NCBI GenBank assembly: GCA_903873715.1
Contig: CAIQPS010000094.1
Span: 1 to 64,000, forward strand
Direction of reading: 5' to 3'
Origin: an uncultured Actinomycetes bacterium
GTDB lineage: Bacteria; Actinomycetota; Thermoleophilia; RBG-16-64-13
DNA: 64,000 bases
Shown: positions 46,223-56,308 of the stretch, piece by piece
How the letters are laid out: each line of letters begins with the position of its first letter
How positions within the stretch are numbered: the stretch's first letter is position 1
Position numbers and translations under genes: made by a program
Notes under the pieces: generated by a model
Database searches by the model: none
What the model was told of the DNA's origin: nothing
Seen by the model: only the letters and a program-made list of their open reading frames with translations

Positions 46223-48277
46223 TCAGACCTTGCAGGCGGTCTCCCGCGCTTCGGTCAGCGCGTTGATTATCAGCGACGAATCCACACCGTTGCCGCAACC
46301 GATGCTGTAGACCTCGGGGACGTCCCCGTCTATCTCGTGCTTGAGCCGGTCGTTCGCGCCCGGAGGAAGCAGGACCATGACAGTGTCGGCCGCTAGGGCG
46401 CGCTTCGTGCCGTCTTTCAACGTGATGTCGACGCCGCTGTCCGTGATCTTGTCATAGGTGACCCCGGTCAGCACTTCGACGCCCTCCTTGGCCAGCCAGG
46501 GCAGCGTCCGCTTGATGTAACGCGGAGGCATGCGACCGCCAAGACTCTCCGACTCCTCGAGGACCGTCACCGTGCGCCCTCTCTTCTTCAGGAAGACCGC
46601 GCCCTGCAACCCTTCGATCTGGCCGCCGATGATCACCACCCGCTTGCCGACGCCCGGCAGGGCTATGTTCGAGAGCTTGCCGACGGCATTGGCACCCAGC
46701 ATGCGAAGTGGCCGCTCAGCGGTCCGGGCCAGGCTCGCGACTCCTTCGACGTTCCGGTTCAAGATGCCCGGTATGTCCTCGGGCAGCACGTAGTTGCCGC
46801 CCACTGCCAGTATCACCACGTCAGGTTTGTTCGCCAGCACCACGTGCTTGTCGGCTTCCACGCCTGTCTTGATGGTTATGGGCAGACGCTGGACCTGACG
46901 CGACAGGTAGTCGATGACCGTGGTGACGTCGTCGAAGTCGGTCCCCTTCAGCATCGCGGCAAGGTGCAACTTGCCTCCCAGGTGGCCACTCCTCTCTAGG
47001 AGAATCACGTCATGACCACGAAGGGCGGCCACGCGGGCAGCTTCCATGCCAGCCGGCCCTGCCCCGACCACCAGGACCTTCTTCTTCGTGGGAGCGGGGG
47101 TGATAGCCAGTTCTTTTTCACGGCCAAGAGCCGGGTTCACGCGGCAGCGGCGAGGCCCGTCTTGCGGGTCTTCGCAGGTGGCGCAGCGGCAGCACCTGAC
47201 GATGTCTTCCCTGTTCCCCGCCAGCACCTTGTTGGGCAACTCGTGGTCGGCCCACAAGCCTCGGCCGAGCAGGATCAGATCGGCCTTGCCATCCTTCAGG
47301 ATCTCCTCACCCAAGTCCTCATCCAGGCGGCCGACAGCGATGACTGGGATGCCGACCGACTTCTTGACGGTCGCGGCACTCGGCACCAGGAGACCCGTCT
47401 TGAACTGCTTCACGTACGGTTTCATGAAATCGTCCGGTTCCGGATACGGCCAGTAATCCGGGACGTACTGGAATGGGGCCTTGCCGTACCCATACCCCGC
47501 CAGGCTGATGTAGTGGGCTCCGGCGCGCTCGAACCACGTCCCGGCCTCGGCGGCCTCCGCCGGCGTCATGGCTTTCGGATGGCCGAACTCCTGCCCGTTG
47601 ATCCGCACTCCGATGACGAAGTCCTCGCCGCACCGCTCTTTGATCCCCGCGATGATCTCCCGGTGCAAACGGGTGCGGTTCTCCATGCTTTGCGGCCCGT
47701 ACTGGTCGGTACGATAGTTCCACGCCCTGCTGAGGAAGCTCATCAAGAAATAGCCGTTCGCCGAGTGGCACTCGATGCCGTCGAAACCGCATTTCTTCGC
47801 ACGCACCGCGGCCTCGATGTAGTCGGCCTTCATGGCTTCGATCTCCTCGGTGGTCACGCCGTGCGTGGGAGCGAGATAGTCGAGAGGCAACTGGTCGACG
47901 GTCAGCGTCGTAGAGGCGAGAGGGGTGTAGGTCGTTGAGATGGGCGCCGGCCCAGGGTGATGCAGTTGCGCGAGTATGTGGCAGTCGTGTTTGTGCACGG
48001 CCGCGGCCAGTTCGGTCATCCCTGGGATGTGGCGGTCTTGTGAGAGCCCGCCGAAAAGGAAGGGCAGTTCCGGCTCCGCCGGCTGGAACAGGATGGCGCC
48101 GACGAGGATCATGCTCGCCCCGCCCTCCGCGATACCTTCATACAGATCGATCACCCGGTTGGTGATCATTTGCCCCTCGAGCCAGTACTCGCTCGACTGT
48201 GGAGCCTTGACGATGCGGTTCTTCAGCGTCAGGCTTCCGACCTGCAAGGGGGAAAAGAGCCTCTCGTAATTCTTCAA
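46223..48277 (-). CDS. FMN/FAD/4Fe-4S oxidoreductase, old yellow enzyme / 2,4-dienoyl-CoA reductase-like
   Basis: LFSPLQVGSLTLKNRIVKAP, CCRCATCEDPQDGPRRCRVNPALGRE, VVGAGPAGMEAARVAALRGHDV. Confidence 0.9.
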   Translation of the reverse strand: MKNYERLFSPLQVGSLTLKNRIVKAPQSSEYWLEGQMITNRVIDLYEGIAEGGASMILVGAILFQPAEPELPFLFGGLSQDRHIPGMTELAAAVHKHDCHILAQLHHPGPAPISTTYTPLASTTLTVDQLPLDYLAPTHGVTTEEIEAMKADYIEAAVRAKKCGFDGIECHSANGYFLMSFLSRAWNYRTDQYGPQSMENRTRLHREIIAGIKERCGEDFVIGVRINGQEFGHPKAMTPAEAAEAGTWFERAGAHYISLAGYGYGKAPFQYVPDYWPYPEPDDFMKPYVKQFKTGLLVPSAATVKKSVGIPVIAVGRLDEDLGEEILKDGKADLILLGRGLWADHELPNKVLAGNREDIVRCCRCATCEDPQDGPRRCRVNPALGREKELAITPAPTKKKVLVVGAGPAGMEAARVAALRGHDVILLERSGHLGGKLHLAAMLKGTDFDDVTTVIDYLSRQVQRLPITIKTGVEADKHVVLANKPDVVILAVGGNYVLPEDIPGILNRNVEGVASLARTAERPLRMLGANAVGKLSNIALPGVGKRVVIIGGQIEGLQGAVFLKKRGRTVTVLEESESLGGRMPPRYIKRTLPWLAKEGVEVLTGVTYDKITDSGVDITLKDGTKRALAADTVMVLLPPGANDRLKHEIDGDVPEVYSIGCGNGVDSSLIINALTEARETACKV

Positions 48278-48322
48278 CGTGTTCTCCCTCGTGTTGCTAC
48301 CCGTGCCAGTACCAGGTCTCGG

Positions 48323-48784
48323 CTAGCCCTCGGACTCGACCAGCTCCAGGCAGATGCCGTCGGGGTCTCTGAAGTAGCACCATTTCCAGTCGGGCTTCCC
48401 AGTCTCCTTGAAGACATTGATGGGAGAGTGGAACTCGACGCCCAGATCTTCAAGACGCTTGCGTTCTGCCGCCACGTCGTCGACTCTGAGAGCCAGGTGG
48501 GCCGATCCTGCGATCGAGGGGTTCATATGATAGGGCTGGCAGGCCGGGTCCTTGTACTGGATGAACTCGATCCGATTGCCGGCCAGTTCCATCACCGCGA
48601 TCTCGAGTTCCGCATGGGACTGGCTGAGGCCCCACTTCGTTCCGAAGAGCGCGGTGCCCAGTCCGTCGTACTCGTTGCGGCTGCGGGAGCGCAGCGTCAA
48701 CCCGAGCACATCCTTGTAGAAGTGCACGGTGTCCTCGATATCCGTGACCGAGAAGCTCATGTGGTGCGCGCCTAGAATTGACAC
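48323..48784 (-). CDS. VOC family (glyoxalase-like) protein
   Basis: SILGAHHMSFSVTDIEDTVHFYKDVLGL, WCYFRDPDGICLELVESEG; GTG start at 48784. Confidence 0.88.
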   Translation of the reverse strand: MSILGAHHMSFSVTDIEDTVHFYKDVLGLTLRSRSRNEYDGLGTALFGTKWGLSQSHAELEIAVMELAGNRIEFIQYKDPACQPYHMNPSIAGSAHLALRVDDVAAERKRLEDLGVEFHSPINVFKETGKPDWKWCYFRDPDGICLELVESEG

Positions 48785-48886
48785 TCGATCTCCCTTCTCG
48801 CCGGCGCAGATGTTCGGCGTGTTGATGCCTTGCGCCGGGTCCTCGGGTGTTCTGCCGCCGATTGTTCTTGCTCTGCCCGGTGTTTT

Positions 48887-48898
48887 ACTAATATCACA
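48887..48898 (-). promoter_or_regulatory. TGTGATATTAGT element
   Basis: Reverse complement ACTAATATCACA; identical 12-mer at 40661-40672. Confidence 0.4.
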
Positions 48899-48907
48899 GC
48901 AATGGCG

Positions 48908-48927
48908 AAGTGTGAATACCCACACTT
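48908..48927. promoter_or_regulatory. Operator-like palindrome AAGTGTG-aatacc-CACACTT
   Basis: 7-bp perfect inverted repeat with 6-nt spacer upstream of VOC/OYE operon. Confidence 0.45.
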
Positions 48928-49138
48928 AAAGGACGAGAGGCACGTGCGGTAGGCTGACTCGTCTCCGAATCGCCCGACGTCCGGTAGACCCGAAGCGCCT
49001 CTTGCTGCATGAAATTGCTGTAAATCATGGGTTTATTGGCAGCCGCAAACCCGTGGGTCGCGGTAGACATACCAGGGGGAGCCCGTGCCAGGGAGATTGT
49101 TTCCCCAAAGAAAATTCCCGTCTCAGAATTCGCAACTA

Positions 49139-49179
49139 GTTAAACTCCTCTTGACTTTTGTTTAACCCAGCCCTATGGT
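49139..49179 (+). promoter_or_regulatory. Promoter with overlapping inverted-repeat operator for the SDR/ABC operon
   Basis: TTGACT (49151-49156), 17-nt spacer, TATGGT (49174-49179); GTTAAAC (49139-49145)/GTTTAAC (49160-49166) inverted repeat spanning the -35 box. Confidence 0.6.
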
Positions 49180-49217
49180 GTCCACGGTGGTGAACACCTG
49201 ACGGAGGGGAATTCCTG

Positions 49218-50018
49218 ATGACCCAAGCGGGTTACAAAGGCTTGAAGGGCAAAGTCTGCGTCGTCACAGGTGCGGCTCAAGGGATCGGTCGGGGGATCGC
49301 CACGCGGCTGGCCCAGGAGGGCTGCTCGGTCATCTTCGCCGATCTCAAGACTGCGGATGTGGAATCCGCCGCTGAAGCCGCTCGGGCTGCTGGAGGCCGG
49401 GCGGCCTCCTTCACCGTCGACGTCACCGAACGCTCGTCCGTGGCAGGCTTGGTGCAGTATGCAGCAGAGACCTTCGGCGCTCTCGACGTCATGTTCAACA
49501 ACGCCGGCATCACCCACGGGTGCGACTTCCTTGATCTTCACGAACGGGATTTCGACCGGGTGATGAGGGTGAACGGCTTAGGAGTGCTCTTCGGCATCCA
49601 GGAAGCCGCCAAACAGATGATCAGCCAAGGGACAGGCGGCAAGATCGTCAACACCAACTCTCAAGCGGGCAAGACGGCGTGGCCAGACTATGCCGGCTAC
49701 TGCGCGAGCAAGTTCGTGGTGAGTTCCTTGACGCAATCGGGTGCCCGAGCACTCGCCAAGCACCGGATAACAGTCAATTCCTTCGCCCCCGGCCTGGCGC
49801 GGACTCCCATTTGGGAAGTGCTCGAGGCCGATGCCATGGCTGCCGGGCAGATCCATGAGCGGGGGGAGATGGTCAAGGAGTTCGAAAAGGGCATCTTGCT
49901 GGGACGCGGTCAAGAGCCAGGGGAGTTCGGGGGCATCGCCTGCTATCTCGCCTCTGAGGATTCCGACTGGATCACGGGGCAGACCATCATGATCGATGGC
50001 GGGATGGTCTTCCTGTAG
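49218..50018 (+). CDS. SDR family oxidoreductase
   Basis: KVCVVTGAAQGIGRGIATRLAQEG, NNAGITHGCD, YAGYCASKFVVSSLTQ. Confidence 0.92.
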   Translation: MTQAGYKGLKGKVCVVTGAAQGIGRGIATRLAQEGCSVIFADLKTADVESAAEAARAAGGRAASFTVDVTERSSVAGLVQYAAETFGALDVMFNNAGITHGCDFLDLHERDFDRVMRVNGLGVLFGIQEAAKQMISQGTGGKIVNTNSQAGKTAWPDYAGYCASKFVVSSLTQSGARALAKHRITVNSFAPGLARTPIWEVLEADAMAAGQIHERGEMVKEFEKGILLGRGQEPGEFGGIACYLASEDSDWITGQTIMIDGGMVFL

Positions 50019-50115
50019 CGGGTGTTTTCGGGTCGATGTGATAAGGGGGTGACTTGCAGCCTGTCAGAGGCGAAGGGTTCAGGGCAACTGAGCGATCAAC
50101 AAGGGAGGGCGAGTT

Positions 50116-51534
50116 GTGAGTGACGAGATCAAGAACGTAAGTCGTCGAGAGTTCCTGAAACTGGCCGGCATCGCCGGTGCCACGCTCGGCGTGGGTGCCG
50201 GAGTCGGTGGTTTCCTTGCTTCGTGCGGCGGCGAGACCACTACGACCACCGGTGCCACCACGGCCACTACCGCGGCTGCCACCAGCAGCACCGCGGGTGT
50301 TGCCACCACGGCCGTGTCGGCCGGCACCGAGACGACCGCTGCTGCCGCGCAGCTGGCCATTCCGCTCGGCTCGGGCCAGCATATGGTCAACATCGCCGAG
50401 ACCGCGGCGAACGACTACTTCAAAGAATGGCAGAGGGGCGCCCAGCAGGCCTGCGACGCTCTCGGCCTGACCCAGGACTATCTGTCCAGCAATATGGACG
50501 CCAACCTTGCTCTGAGCCAGATGGAGACCGCTGGTACTCAGGGCGTCAAGCTGGCTGTCAGCTGCACCCCCGGCCCCGGCCCGCTCCCGCAGGTCGCCGC
50601 CGCTGCCAACAAGTACAAGATCTCCTACTGCAACACCTGGGACTGCCCGGAGTGGGTGCTTCCCCAGGACATGGGCTTCGAGAACGAGAACAGCTACTTC
50701 GTCACCTACTTCTCGCCTCTGGCCTTCAAGATCCATTACCTCAAGACCAAGCTGCTGTTCGACAAGATGGGCGGCGAGGGCGGCCTCGTCCACATCTCTG
50801 GTCTGCCCGGCGGCTCGGCTGACTGGCACCGCACCGTGGCCTGCGACATGGCGCTGAAGGAATATCCCAAGATCAAACTGCTGTACCGGGAGGCGGGTTC
50901 CTGGGTGCGTGACAAGTCCCAGACCGCCATGGAAGCCGCCATCGCCCGCTTCGGCAAGGACATCAAGGGCGTCATCGGCCAGAACGACGACGAAGCGGCC
51001 GGTTGCATCGCAGCCCTCGACGCCGCGAACATGACCGACGTCCCGGTGGTGGGCTCCGACGGTACGTCCGAAGCTCTCAACTTCATCAAGAGCGGTCGCA
51101 TGCTTGCTACCGTGATGGACATCGCCACCTGGCAGGCCGGCTACATGGTCGTCCGCGCCTTCGACCGCGCGAATGGCTGGATGCCGTCCCCGGTGGAGCG
51201 CATCATGAACTCCGAGGGCATCCTCGCCACCACGGACAACGTCCAGCAGATCATGGACAAGTTTATCAACAACAAAGAACCGGCCTTCGACTTCAAACTC
51301 ATGTCTCAGGTGCTCCATCCGGACGATTGGGATGTCCAGAACGGTCTGGTGTGCCTGCGTCCGGATGACTGGTGGGGCCCGGGGCCGGTCGCCAAACCGG
51401 CCGATTGGGACGCCAAACATCCCGAGTACGTGGCCGCAGTCAAAGCCGGCGACTACGACAAGTACGACAAGCTGTACGCGGATCACTACAAGAAAAAGAC
51501 GTACGACGGCATCCCCAAGGCCATCTACGGCTAG
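50116..51534 (+). CDS. Sugar-type ABC transporter substrate-binding protein with Tat/lipoprotein leader
   Basis: SRREFLKLAG, FLASCGG lipobox, Thr/Ala linker, periplasmic-binding domain (KGVIGQNDDEAAGCIAALDAANM). Confidence 0.88.
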   Translation: MSDEIKNVSRREFLKLAGIAGATLGVGAGVGGFLASCGGETTTTTGATTATTAAATSSTAGVATTAVSAGTETTAAAAQLAIPLGSGQHMVNIAETAANDYFKEWQRGAQQACDALGLTQDYLSSNMDANLALSQMETAGTQGVKLAVSCTPGPGPLPQVAAAANKYKISYCNTWDCPEWVLPQDMGFENENSYFVTYFSPLAFKIHYLKTKLLFDKMGGEGGLVHISGLPGGSADWHRTVACDMALKEYPKIKLLYREAGSWVRDKSQTAMEAAIARFGKDIKGVIGQNDDEAAGCIAALDAANMTDVPVVGSDGTSEALNFIKSGRMLATVMDIATWQAGYMVVRAFDRANGWMPSPVERIMNSEGILATTDNVQQIMDKFINNKEPAFDFKLMSQVLHPDDWDVQNGLVCLRPDDWWGPGPVAKPADWDAKHPEYVAAVKAGDYDKYDKLYADHYKKKTYDGIPKAIYG

Positions 51535-51547
51535 AACGCGCCCCGAT

Positions 51548-51580
51548 GGTGCACCCGAGGCCTGGGGCCTCGGGTGCACC
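51548..51580 (+). terminator. Hairpin terminator
   Basis: GGTGCACCCGAGGCC-tgg-GGCCTCGGGTGCACC, 15-bp perfect stem downstream of SBP; may also attenuate SBP to transporter ratio. Confidence 0.75.
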
Positions 51581-51685
51581 GGCTTGTTAGTATGTTGAAA
51601 CGACCGTCCACAAACATGTGCTTCCATCCGAAATCTCCGCTCGGAGATGTTCTGAGAGCACATATTTCTCGGAGGACCGCCGAAG

Positions 51686-53209
51686 ATGGCTGAGATTCAT
51701 CTGACCGCACGGGGTCTTACCAAGGACTATCCAGGCGTGCGAGCGCTCGATGATGTCAGCATCGACATCTACGAGAACGAAGTCGTCGGACTCATAGGTG
51801 AGAACGGCGCGGGCAAGTCGACGTTCCTCAACGTCGCAAGCGGCATCACGAAGGCCACTCACGGCGAGATGCTGCTACGTGGCCAGCCATTCCAGCCGAT
51901 CGGCTATCACAGTTCGATGCTGCAAGGCGTGGACCGCGTGTTTCAGGAACAGGCCCTCGTCCCGAACCTCAGGGTCTACGAGAACATGTTCCTGTCGCAC
52001 GAGAAGCACTTCAAGAAATGGGGCGTCCTGCTCGACCAGCGGAAGATGGCGGACAGCGCGCGCAAGGAACTGTCGCTGCTCGGCCTGGACATCGATCCCA
52101 CCAGCCTGACCGAGAACTTCAATACCGCCACCCGGCAACTTATCGAGATCGCCCGAGCGTGCACGATGTCCGCCTGGCTGGGCATCGACCGGCCACTGAT
52201 CCTCTTGGACGAGCCGACCGCCTCGCTTCCTGCCGCTGACGTGGACATACTGTTCGACGTCGTCCGCAGGCTCAAACAACGGGCGTCCTTCGTGTTCGTC
52301 TCACACCGCCTGCCCGAGGTCCTGGCTCTGAGCGACCGGATTTATGTGATGAAGGACGGGAGGGTCGTCGCAGAGACGACTCCGGGTGCCGCCTCCGAAG
52401 GCACGCTCCACGCACTGATGGTGGGCCGTGAGCGAGTGGCGGACTACTACAGAGAATCACGACAGACCTGCTCTTTCGGGGATGAGGTCCTACGGGTCGA
52501 AGGGCTTTCGATCTCCGGAGTGTTCTCCGATGTGAGTCTGTCCGTGAGGTCCGGTGAGATCGTGGGTATCGGCGGCGTGCTGGGTTCCGGCAAGACCGAG
52601 GTCGGCCGGGCTATCGCCGGTGTGCTCTCTGGCGCGACGGGCGAGATGACGGTCTGCGGCGACATGCACGTGAGCCGGAGCGTTGCCGATGCCATGGAGC
52701 GGGGCGTCGCCTACATGCCTCCCGAGCGTCACACCGAGGGCGTCATGCTCGGCGAGCCTGTCGATTGGAACATGTCCCTCGCTTGCCTGGCGAAGGGATT
52801 CGGCCGCAACGGCTGGCTGGATGTGGGGCATGAGCGCAAGCAGGTGGAGGAATACATCCACCTGCTGGGCGTGAAGACCCCGAGCCGACGGACCCAACTG
52901 CTCAGCTTGAGCGGCGGCAACCAGCAGAAGGTAGTTCTCGCCAAATGGCTGCTGACCGATCCCAAGGTCTTGATCCTCGACAACCCCACTCATGGGATCG
53001 ACGCCGGCGCCAAAGAGGAGATCTACGAGTTGCTCCGCAACTTGGCCGATCAAGGGGTCGCGATCCTCGTCATCACCGATGACCTGGCCGAACTCATCGG
53101 CCTGAGCGATCGCATCCTGGTCATGAGAGACGGAACGATCACTTGGCAGGGAGACACTCCCTGCGGAGCCAAGCCGTCCGAGAAAAACGTCATTGCGAAC
53201 ATGGTCTAA
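51686..53209 (+). CDS. Sugar ABC transporter ATP-binding protein (two ABC domains, RbsA-like)
   Basis: GENGAGKSTFLNVASG, LILLDEPTASLP, LSGGNQQKVVLAKWL. Confidence 0.93.
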   Translation: MAEIHLTARGLTKDYPGVRALDDVSIDIYENEVVGLIGENGAGKSTFLNVASGITKATHGEMLLRGQPFQPIGYHSSMLQGVDRVFQEQALVPNLRVYENMFLSHEKHFKKWGVLLDQRKMADSARKELSLLGLDIDPTSLTENFNTATRQLIEIARACTMSAWLGIDRPLILLDEPTASLPAADVDILFDVVRRLKQRASFVFVSHRLPEVLALSDRIYVMKDGRVVAETTPGAASEGTLHALMVGRERVADYYRESRQTCSFGDEVLRVEGLSISGVFSDVSLSVRSGEIVGIGGVLGSGKTEVGRAIAGVLSGATGEMTVCGDMHVSRSVADAMERGVAYMPPERHTEGVMLGEPVDWNMSLACLAKGFGRNGWLDVGHERKQVEEYIHLLGVKTPSRRTQLLSLSGGNQQKVVLAKWLLTDPKVLILDNPTHGIDAGAKEEIYELLRNLADQGVAILVITDDLAELIGLSDRILVMRDGTITWQGDTPCGAKPSEKNVIANMV

Positions 53210-53227
53210 GGCGCCGAGGAGGAAACG

Positions 53228-54223
53228 GTGAGTAGTGAAGTGACGACAACGGCATCAGCCACTGTCGGGTCGACGAAAGCCCGGAGGATCCGGCTCCAGG
53301 GACCTGTGTTGGCTCTGATGTCTCTCGTGCTGCTGTTGATAGTGTTCTCCGCCTTGAACGCCAGGTTCTTCAGCGTGGACAACCTCTACAACATCTTGAG
53401 AGGCACGTCCGTGCTCCTCGTGGCCGCTTCCGGTGCCACGTTCATCATCATGATGGGCAGTATCGACCTGTCTGTCGGCGCGGTGGTGGGCGGGGTCGGC
53501 ATCGTCGCCGGCGTCCTCCTGCGTGACTATGGGACCGGGGCCTGGACGATCCTGATCGTATTGGTCCTTGGATTGATCATCGGCGCCTTCAACGGCTTTC
53601 TCTTCGCCTACATAAAGCTTCCCAGCTTCCTGGTGACACTCGGCTCGCTCAGTATCGTCGTCGGCCTCTCGGACGTGCTGGTGAACGGCGTCCCGGTGCA
53701 AGTCGATCGGCACCAGGCGTTCGTGAAGATCCTCGGAGGGACGATCAACAACTTCCCGATCATCGCCCTCTGGGCCATCTTCGTGGTGATCGTCTGCATA
53801 ATCGTTGCCTTCAGGACCAGGTTCGGCCGCTACATGTTCGCGCTGGGCGGCGGCGAGAGGGTGGCCGCGCTGGCCGGTCTGCCTGTTCGGCGTTACAAGC
53901 TGTACGCCTTCCTGGTGGCCGGCGTACTGGCCGCTTTCGCGGCTTGCCTGCTGACCGCCCGCCTATCCTCGGGCTCGCCGGGCATGGGCGACTCCTATCT
54001 GCTCGACTCGATCGCGGCTGTCGTCATGGGCGGCACGGCTCTGAGCGGCGGCGTCGGCGGCCCGCACCGGACCATCCTGGGGGCGCTCATCATCGGCGTC
54101 CTAAGCAACGGTCTGAACCTGGTCGGCGTGGACCCGTTCTGGCAGATGGTCGTAAAAGGCTTCGTCGTGATCGTTGCGGTCATCATGAGCATCGACCGGT
54201 CGAAGATCCAGATCGTCAAGTAA
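53228..54223 (+). CDS. Sugar ABC transporter permease (RbsC-like)
   Basis: Multi-TM; GSIDLSVGAVVGGVG, GGTALSGGVGGPHRTILGALIIGVLSNGLNL. Confidence 0.92.
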   Translation: MSSEVTTTASATVGSTKARRIRLQGPVLALMSLVLLLIVFSALNARFFSVDNLYNILRGTSVLLVAASGATFIIMMGSIDLSVGAVVGGVGIVAGVLLRDYGTGAWTILIVLVLGLIIGAFNGFLFAYIKLPSFLVTLGSLSIVVGLSDVLVNGVPVQVDRHQAFVKILGGTINNFPIIALWAIFVVIVCIIVAFRTRFGRYMFALGGGERVAALAGLPVRRYKLYAFLVAGVLAAFAACLLTARLSSGSPGMGDSYLLDSIAAVVMGGTALSGGVGGPHRTILGALIIGVLSNGLNLVGVDPFWQMVVKGFVVIVAVIMSIDRSKIQIVK

Positions 54224-54334
54224 GACCGTCGCTCCACCGGCCGGGCCGGATCAGCGACTTGCTCGAGAGAACACCAGGGGCGGGGGTCCCGCTGCTGGGT
54301 CGCTCCACCCAGACACAGATACTAGGAGGACACC

Positions 54335-55357
54335 TTGAAAGGCTTCGTCATCACCGCCCCGAACGAGTACGCGTACCAGGACTTCCCCGATCCGGTCATC
54401 AGCGACGACGAGGTCCTCATCAAGTCCCGGGCGAGTGGTATCTGCCATTCGGACTACGAACTGATCTCCGGGCAGTACATCATCCCGTTCACGTACCCCG
54501 TGATCCCGGGCCACGAGTGGTCCGGAGAAGTGGTGGACGTAGGCAGGAACGTCACCCGGTTCAAGGCCGGCGACCGGGTCGTGGGCGAGTGCGTCATCGG
54601 TTGCGGAGCGTGCCCCATCTGCCAGAGCGGGAACTTCACCAACTGCCCGACTTCCGATCACTTCGGTTTCACCATCAACGGCGCCCATGCTGAATACCTG
54701 AAAGCGAAGCCTGAGTGGCTGCACAAGCTGCCGGACGCCGTCTCCTACAAGCAAGGAGCGCTCATCGAGCCGTTCAGCGTGGCCTACCACGCGATCGTGG
54801 CCAACGGGGGAACCGACGCCAGCGAGGTCGTGGCTGTTCTGGGCGGCGGCCCCATCGGCCAGGCTGCCGTTGCCGCGGCCAGTGGTATGGGTGCACGGGT
54901 CGTGCTCATCGAGCCGTTGGCCCATCGTCAGGAGATCGGCAAGAAACTGGGCGCGACGACGGTCGTCGACCCGACCTCGGCTGACGCGGTAGAAGTGGTC
55001 AAGGAGATGACCGGAGGCTTCGGTGCTGACCTCGTGATCGAATCGGCCGGTGTAGACGCTTCGCTGGCATCGGCGTTCAACCTGCCTAGGAACAACGGGC
55101 GCATCTCGTTCGTGGGTATCAATATCGGCAAGGTCATCCCGGTGGAACTGGGCAAGATCCAGGCAAGAGGCCTACAGGTCAAGGGGATGGTCGGCTCTCC
55201 ATACGTCTGGGAACGGTGCATCGCTTTCCTCGCGCACAGCGGCAAAGACATCTCTCCGATCGTTACCCACGAGTTCAAGTTGGACGAGGTGGAGGATGCG
55301 TTCACCCTTGCTTCAAAACGTTCCGAGTGCATCAAGGTGATGGTGTTCAACGACTAG
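54335..55357 (+). CDS. Zinc-dependent alcohol dehydrogenase (MDR)
   Basis: GICHSDYELISG, GHEWSGEVVDVG, CGACPICQSGNFTNC. Confidence 0.9.
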   Translation: MKGFVITAPNEYAYQDFPDPVISDDEVLIKSRASGICHSDYELISGQYIIPFTYPVIPGHEWSGEVVDVGRNVTRFKAGDRVVGECVIGCGACPICQSGNFTNCPTSDHFGFTINGAHAEYLKAKPEWLHKLPDAVSYKQGALIEPFSVAYHAIVANGGTDASEVVAVLGGGPIGQAAVAAASGMGARVVLIEPLAHRQEIGKKLGATTVVDPTSADAVEVVKEMTGGFGADLVIESAGVDASLASAFNLPRNNGRISFVGINIGKVIPVELGKIQARGLQVKGMVGSPYVWERCIAFLAHSGKDISPIVTHEFKLDEVEDAFTLASKRSECIKVMVFND

Positions 55358-55477
55358 AGCCGCCTGCGCTTGCTAACGCGCGGCATGGTGAGTGTGTAAA
55401 CTAAAGGTTGAAAGCTGAGGCTTGCTCAGGTATGCCAACGAAGTTTGTGGACTGAGCGATGGGGTGCGCACGAAGAG

Positions 55478-56167
55478 ATGGCTGAAGATCAAGAAATGCC
55501 TGCAGTCGTAGAGCGTCTGACCCAGCTGGGCCTGAAGATCCGCGAGGCTCGCCGCATGCGCGGCCTGACTCTCCAGGAGCTTGCAGGGAAGGTCGGCCTC
55601 ACGGCGAGCCACATCAGCCAGATAGAACGTGGGCTCACGAGCCCGTCTGTGAGTGCGCTCTTGAGCATCGCAGGTGCGCTCGATCTCCCCATGGAGCACT
55701 TTTTCGCCCACGAGCAAGACGCCCCGATGATCGCACGCTCGGTCCTTTCAGCTCACGCGCTCCTCACCAGACAACCGGCCCCTGGCAACGGCTCGCAGGG
55801 TGCCGAGGCCTCGACGCGCTCACGAAGCGGTGAGAAGAGCCCAGTGGTCATCCCCGAGGACCGGGAGACCATCAACATCATCGGCGGCATCCAGTGGCAG
55901 CGGCTGACGCCGACCAACGAGGAGGCAATCGAGTTCCTCGAGTTGCACTACGCGCCGGGTGCGTCGAGCGGGGAACACGCATATGCTCACCGCGGGAGAG
56001 AGTTCGGCCGTGTGCTACAGGGCACGCTGCTCGTCGAGCTCGGTTTCTCTAGGTACACGCTTCACGAAGGCGATGCCATCACCTTCGATTGCAGCATTCC
56101 GCATCGTTTCACCAACATAGGCGACGATCCGTTCATCGGTGTGTGGGTGATCCTCGATCGGCTGTAG
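55478..56167 (+). CDS. XRE-family transcriptional regulator with C-terminal cupin sensor domain
   Basis: REARRMRGLTLQELAGKVGLTASHISQIERGLTSPSVSALLSIAGAL; cupin HAYAHRGREFGRVLQGTLLVELG. Confidence 0.92.
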   Translation: MAEDQEMPAVVERLTQLGLKIREARRMRGLTLQELAGKVGLTASHISQIERGLTSPSVSALLSIAGALDLPMEHFFAHEQDAPMIARSVLSAHALLTRQPAPGNGSQGAEASTRSRSGEKSPVVIPEDRETINIIGGIQWQRLTPTNEEAIEFLELHYAPGASSGEHAYAHRGREFGRVLQGTLLVELGFSRYTLHEGDAITFDCSIPHRFTNIGDDPFIGVWVILDRL

Positions 56168-56203
56168 CCCGGGGCCTCACCGGCCCCGAGCTACAGCCGA
56201 TCG
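56155..56203 (+). terminator. Long hairpin terminator containing the XRE-cupin stop codon
   Basis: CGATCGGCTGTAGC..CGGGGCC-tcacc-GGCCCCG..GCTACAGCCGATCG, ~22-bp stem with one mismatch. Confidence 0.75.
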
Positions 56204-56308
56204 TCATACGTCTCTGACCCGAACTGGGTTCTCTTTCTCCACAATCGTCCTCCGGCGCTTGTAGCTCCTGTGCACGCAACCGTCAGATTGCGCTCCCATG
56301 AGTTTGGG

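Noticed and set aside
49987-51663. 558-aa minus-strand ORF
   Set aside because: Antisense shadow of the substrate-binding protein gene; no domain signal
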